NCBI GenBank assembly: GCA_018825335.1
Contig: JAHJEW010000021.1
Coordinates: forward strand, 1 to 6,103
DNA from: Patescibacteria group bacterium
Lineage (GTDB): Bacteria; Patescibacteriota; Gracilibacteria; UBA1369
DNA: 6,103 nt
Direction of reading: 5' to 3'
Under the pieces are notes generated by a model that saw only the letters and a program-made list of their open reading frames with translations, searched no databases and was not told the origin of the DNA. How positions within the stretch are numbered: the first letter of the stretch is position 1; each line of letters begins with the position of its first letter. The position numbers were made by a program, and so were the translations under genes. This document shows positions 4,559 through 6,103 of the stretch, in pieces.

Positions 4559-6052
4559 AAAATAACATTAAAAGCCTCAATCAATCCAAGAAATTCACTT
4601 TTAATTATCCCTCTTTTTGAAGATGAAGATATAGCGAAATTACTGCCAAAACAGCTTGCATCGTTTGCGGGAATTTTGAAAAAAGAAAAAGATTTTAAAG
4701 GCAAACAGGGTCAAACTTTTGCTTTAACACCTTTGTCGGAAAAGCTGCCGGGTCAGGTTTTATTTTTGGGGATGGGAAAAGAGAATAAAATTGACGGAAC
4801 GGCGGCCCGTGTGGCTGCGGCGAATGCAACATCTTTAGCCAGACACCATCATGCAGGCACACTGGCATTTTTCCTGCAACCTGCATTTAAGAAATATCAA
4901 CAGGAACTGGCGGAAGGTTTTATTTTGGCCGATTACAATCCAGCCAGATTTCAGACGGGTAAAAACAAGAAAAAGAATCAGAAAGCGGAGGTGAAAACGG
5001 TTGAAATAATTACTTCGACGACGGACAGGAAACAGCTTCAGAAAGGACAAACTATTGCGCAGGCGGTGAACGCGGCAAGAGAACTGGTCAACGCTCCGCA
5101 TAATTTTATGGATACGGAAATGCTCACCCGTGAGGCGGGGAAAATAGCCAGAGAAAACAAGTTGAAAGTAACAGTATTAAATAAGAAACAACTGCAGAAA
5201 TTGAAAATGGGGGCGCTTTTGGGTGTAAATAAAGGCAGCGCCAAAGGAGCGAATCTGGTTATTCTGGAGCACAGGCCCGCTCGACTGAAAAGCGGAAAAG
5301 GCGGGAAAAACCCGAAAGCGCCTAAGCCGATTATTCTGGTGGGGAAAGGGGTAACTTTTGACAGCGGCGGATATAACCTGAAAAGCGGCCCGTGGTTCGC
5401 GGACATGAAAATGGATATGTCAGGCGCGGCGGTTGTAATGCATGTACTGGCGCTTTGCAGCAAACTGAACATTCCTCATCATGTGATAGGGATAGCGCCC
5501 ATTACGGATAATTTAATAGACAAAGACGCCCAGAAAGTTTGCGACATCGTGGTAAGCTACAGCGGCAAAACAATAGAAGTAAACAACACCGACGCCGAAG
5601 GGAGGCTGATACTTTGTGATGCCATTTCTTACGCGATAGATAAATATAAACCGCGCATGATAATAGATATAGCAACACTAACCGGCGCCTGTATTGTAGC
5701 TCTTGGTGAAAGATACGCCGGGATTTTCGGGAACAACCAAGAAATAATCTACGGATTAAAAAGGGCGGGGGAGCAGACCGACGAACTGGCCTGGCCGATG
5801 CCAATCCATCCCGACCACTCCAAAGAAATGAAAAGCCGCATCGCCGATCTGCAAAATGTAAATTACGGCAGTCAGGGCATGGCTGGCGCTTGCACCGCCG
5901 CGGCGTTTTTACAAGAGTTCGTTGGCAAAACTGAATGGGCTCACCTGGACATTGCGGGAACCTCGTTCGTTAAACATCCCAAAAAATACGAACACCAGAT
6001 GGCGACAGGATATGGCGTGCGGCTTCTGGTCAAATTCCTGGAAAGTTTATAG
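4556..6052 (+). CDS. pepA: Leucyl aminopeptidase, peptidase family M17
   Basis: A 498-aa protein, the normal length for M17 cytosol aminopeptidases, which remove N-terminal residues (often Leu) from peptides using two metal ions in a hexamer. The variable N-terminal domain covers about 1-165 and the catalytic domain the rest. VGKGVTFDSGG (262-272) gives Lys264 and Asp269; Lys276 follows; KMDMSGAA gives Asp287; the family signature NTDAEGRL (344-351) gives Asp346, Glu348 and Arg350. The spacing of these seven residues is the same as I recall for E. coli PepA (Lys270, Asp275, Lys282, Asp293, Asp352, Glu354, Arg356), shifted by six throughout, so the active site is complete. Odd features are two Lys/Gly/Pro/Asn-rich stretches, 136-147 and 245-258, the second just before the metal-binding loop. 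The ATG at 4556 follows an A tract and is 8 bp from the Nudix stop, so the gene is co-transcribed. The role is general peptide turnover in the cytoplasm; DNA binding, known for E. coli PepA, cannot be judged here. Confidence 0.95.
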   Translation: MKITLKASINPRNSLLIIPLFEDEDIAKLLPKQLASFAGILKKEKDFKGKQGQTFALTPLSEKLPGQVLFLGMGKENKIDGTAARVAAANATSLARHHHAGTLAFFLQPAFKKYQQELAEGFILADYNPARFQTGKNKKKNQKAEVKTVEIITSTTDRKQLQKGQTIAQAVNAARELVNAPHNFMDTEMLTREAGKIARENKLKVTVLNKKQLQKLKMGALLGVNKGSAKGANLVILEHRPARLKSGKGGKNPKAPKPIILVGKGVTFDSGGYNLKSGPWFADMKMDMSGAAVVMHVLALCSKLNIPHHVIGIAPITDNLIDKDAQKVCDIVVSYSGKTIEVNNTDAEGRLILCDAISYAIDKYKPRMIIDIATLTGACIVALGERYAGIFGNNQEIIYGLKRAGEQTDELAWPMPIHPDHSKEMKSRIADLQNVNYGSQGMAGACTAAAFLQEFVGKTEWAHLDIAGTSFVKHPKKYEHQMATGYGVRLLVKFLESL

Positions 6053-6064
6053 ATTTCAAGAAAA

Positions 6065-6103
6065 ATGGCGGTCACAAAATATTCATCGGTTTATTTGGCG
6101 GGA
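6065..6103 (+). CDS. Start of a third operon gene, cut by the window edge
   Basis: An ATG lies 12 bp after the pepA stop, preceded by AAGAAAA, and opens a frame to the last base: 13 codons, MAVTKYSSVYLAG. Spacing and the A-rich leader match the other junction in this operon. Too little is visible to assign a family. A short beta-strand ending in a Gly turn (SSVYLAG) suits the beginning of a Rossmann-like nucleotide-binding or nucleoside-transferase fold, but that is only a guess. A competing frame is discussed in the findings. Confidence 0.45.
   Translation, partial: MAVTKYSSVYLAG

Noticed and set aside
5038..5472. Minus-strand frame of 144 codons inside pepA
   Set aside because: It lies antisense to the conserved catalytic region, is rich in Phe, Pro and Ser, and has no recognisable motif. 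The pepA frame explains the conservation.
1..6103. Alternative genetic code with UGA as glycine (as in Gracilibacteria/SR1), because no gene here ends in TGA
   Set aside because: Six stops (four TAA, two TAG) are too few to judge. The long frames carry no internal TGA, and conserved glycines such as those in the Nudix box and the pepA motifs are encoded by normal GGN codons.

Overview
The window looks like a chromosomal segment of a small-genome, environmental bacterium, most likely one of the candidate phyla (Patescibacteria/CPR-like). This is inference. It rests on moderate-to-low GC, very compact spacing, no recognisable Shine-Dalgarno sequence in front of any gene, A-rich leaders, and the mix of a Cys-rich secreted protein, a short MscS-like 'conserved TM helix' protein and a FlgD-Ig repeat protein. 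No rRNA or ribosomal protein gene is present to fix the taxonomy. The standard code fits: long frames end in TAA or TAG, and glycine and tryptophan use their normal codons.

Layout: (1) 1-534, the 3' end of a GC-richer gene for a Cys-rich, probably secreted protein, followed by a REP-like hairpin and a strong intrinsic terminator. (2) 651-1440, a monocistronic unit: an extended -10 promoter with an 8-bp palindrome over the -10 and start region, a 227-aa five-helix membrane protein of the MscS-related TM-helix family, and a very strong terminator. (3) 1518-2600, a membrane-anchored extracellular protein made of three exact 309-bp (103-aa) FlgD-like Ig repeats. (4) Convergent with it, after a 31-bp gap, a minus-strand lipoprotein with a TolB/PD40-type beta-propeller. 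(5) Minus-strand tRNA-Leu(CAG) with its own promoter and terminator; the terminator lies just upstream of the lipoprotein's -10 box. (6) Divergent from the tRNA, a plus-strand operon of a Nudix (Ap4A-hydrolase-like) gene, an M17 leucyl aminopeptidase (pepA) 8 bp later, and the first 13 codons of a third gene that runs off the window.

The left two thirds is therefore a cell-envelope region: Cys-rich exoprotein, membrane channel-like protein, Ig-repeat surface protein and propeller lipoprotein, each in its own transcription unit. The right third is housekeeping: tRNA, nucleotide clean-up and peptide turnover. I found no mobile element, CRISPR array or phage gene. The most unusual items are the mosaic Ig-repeat gene, the palindromic promoter of the TM-helix gene, and the nearly identical A-tract leaders of the Nudix and pepA genes.
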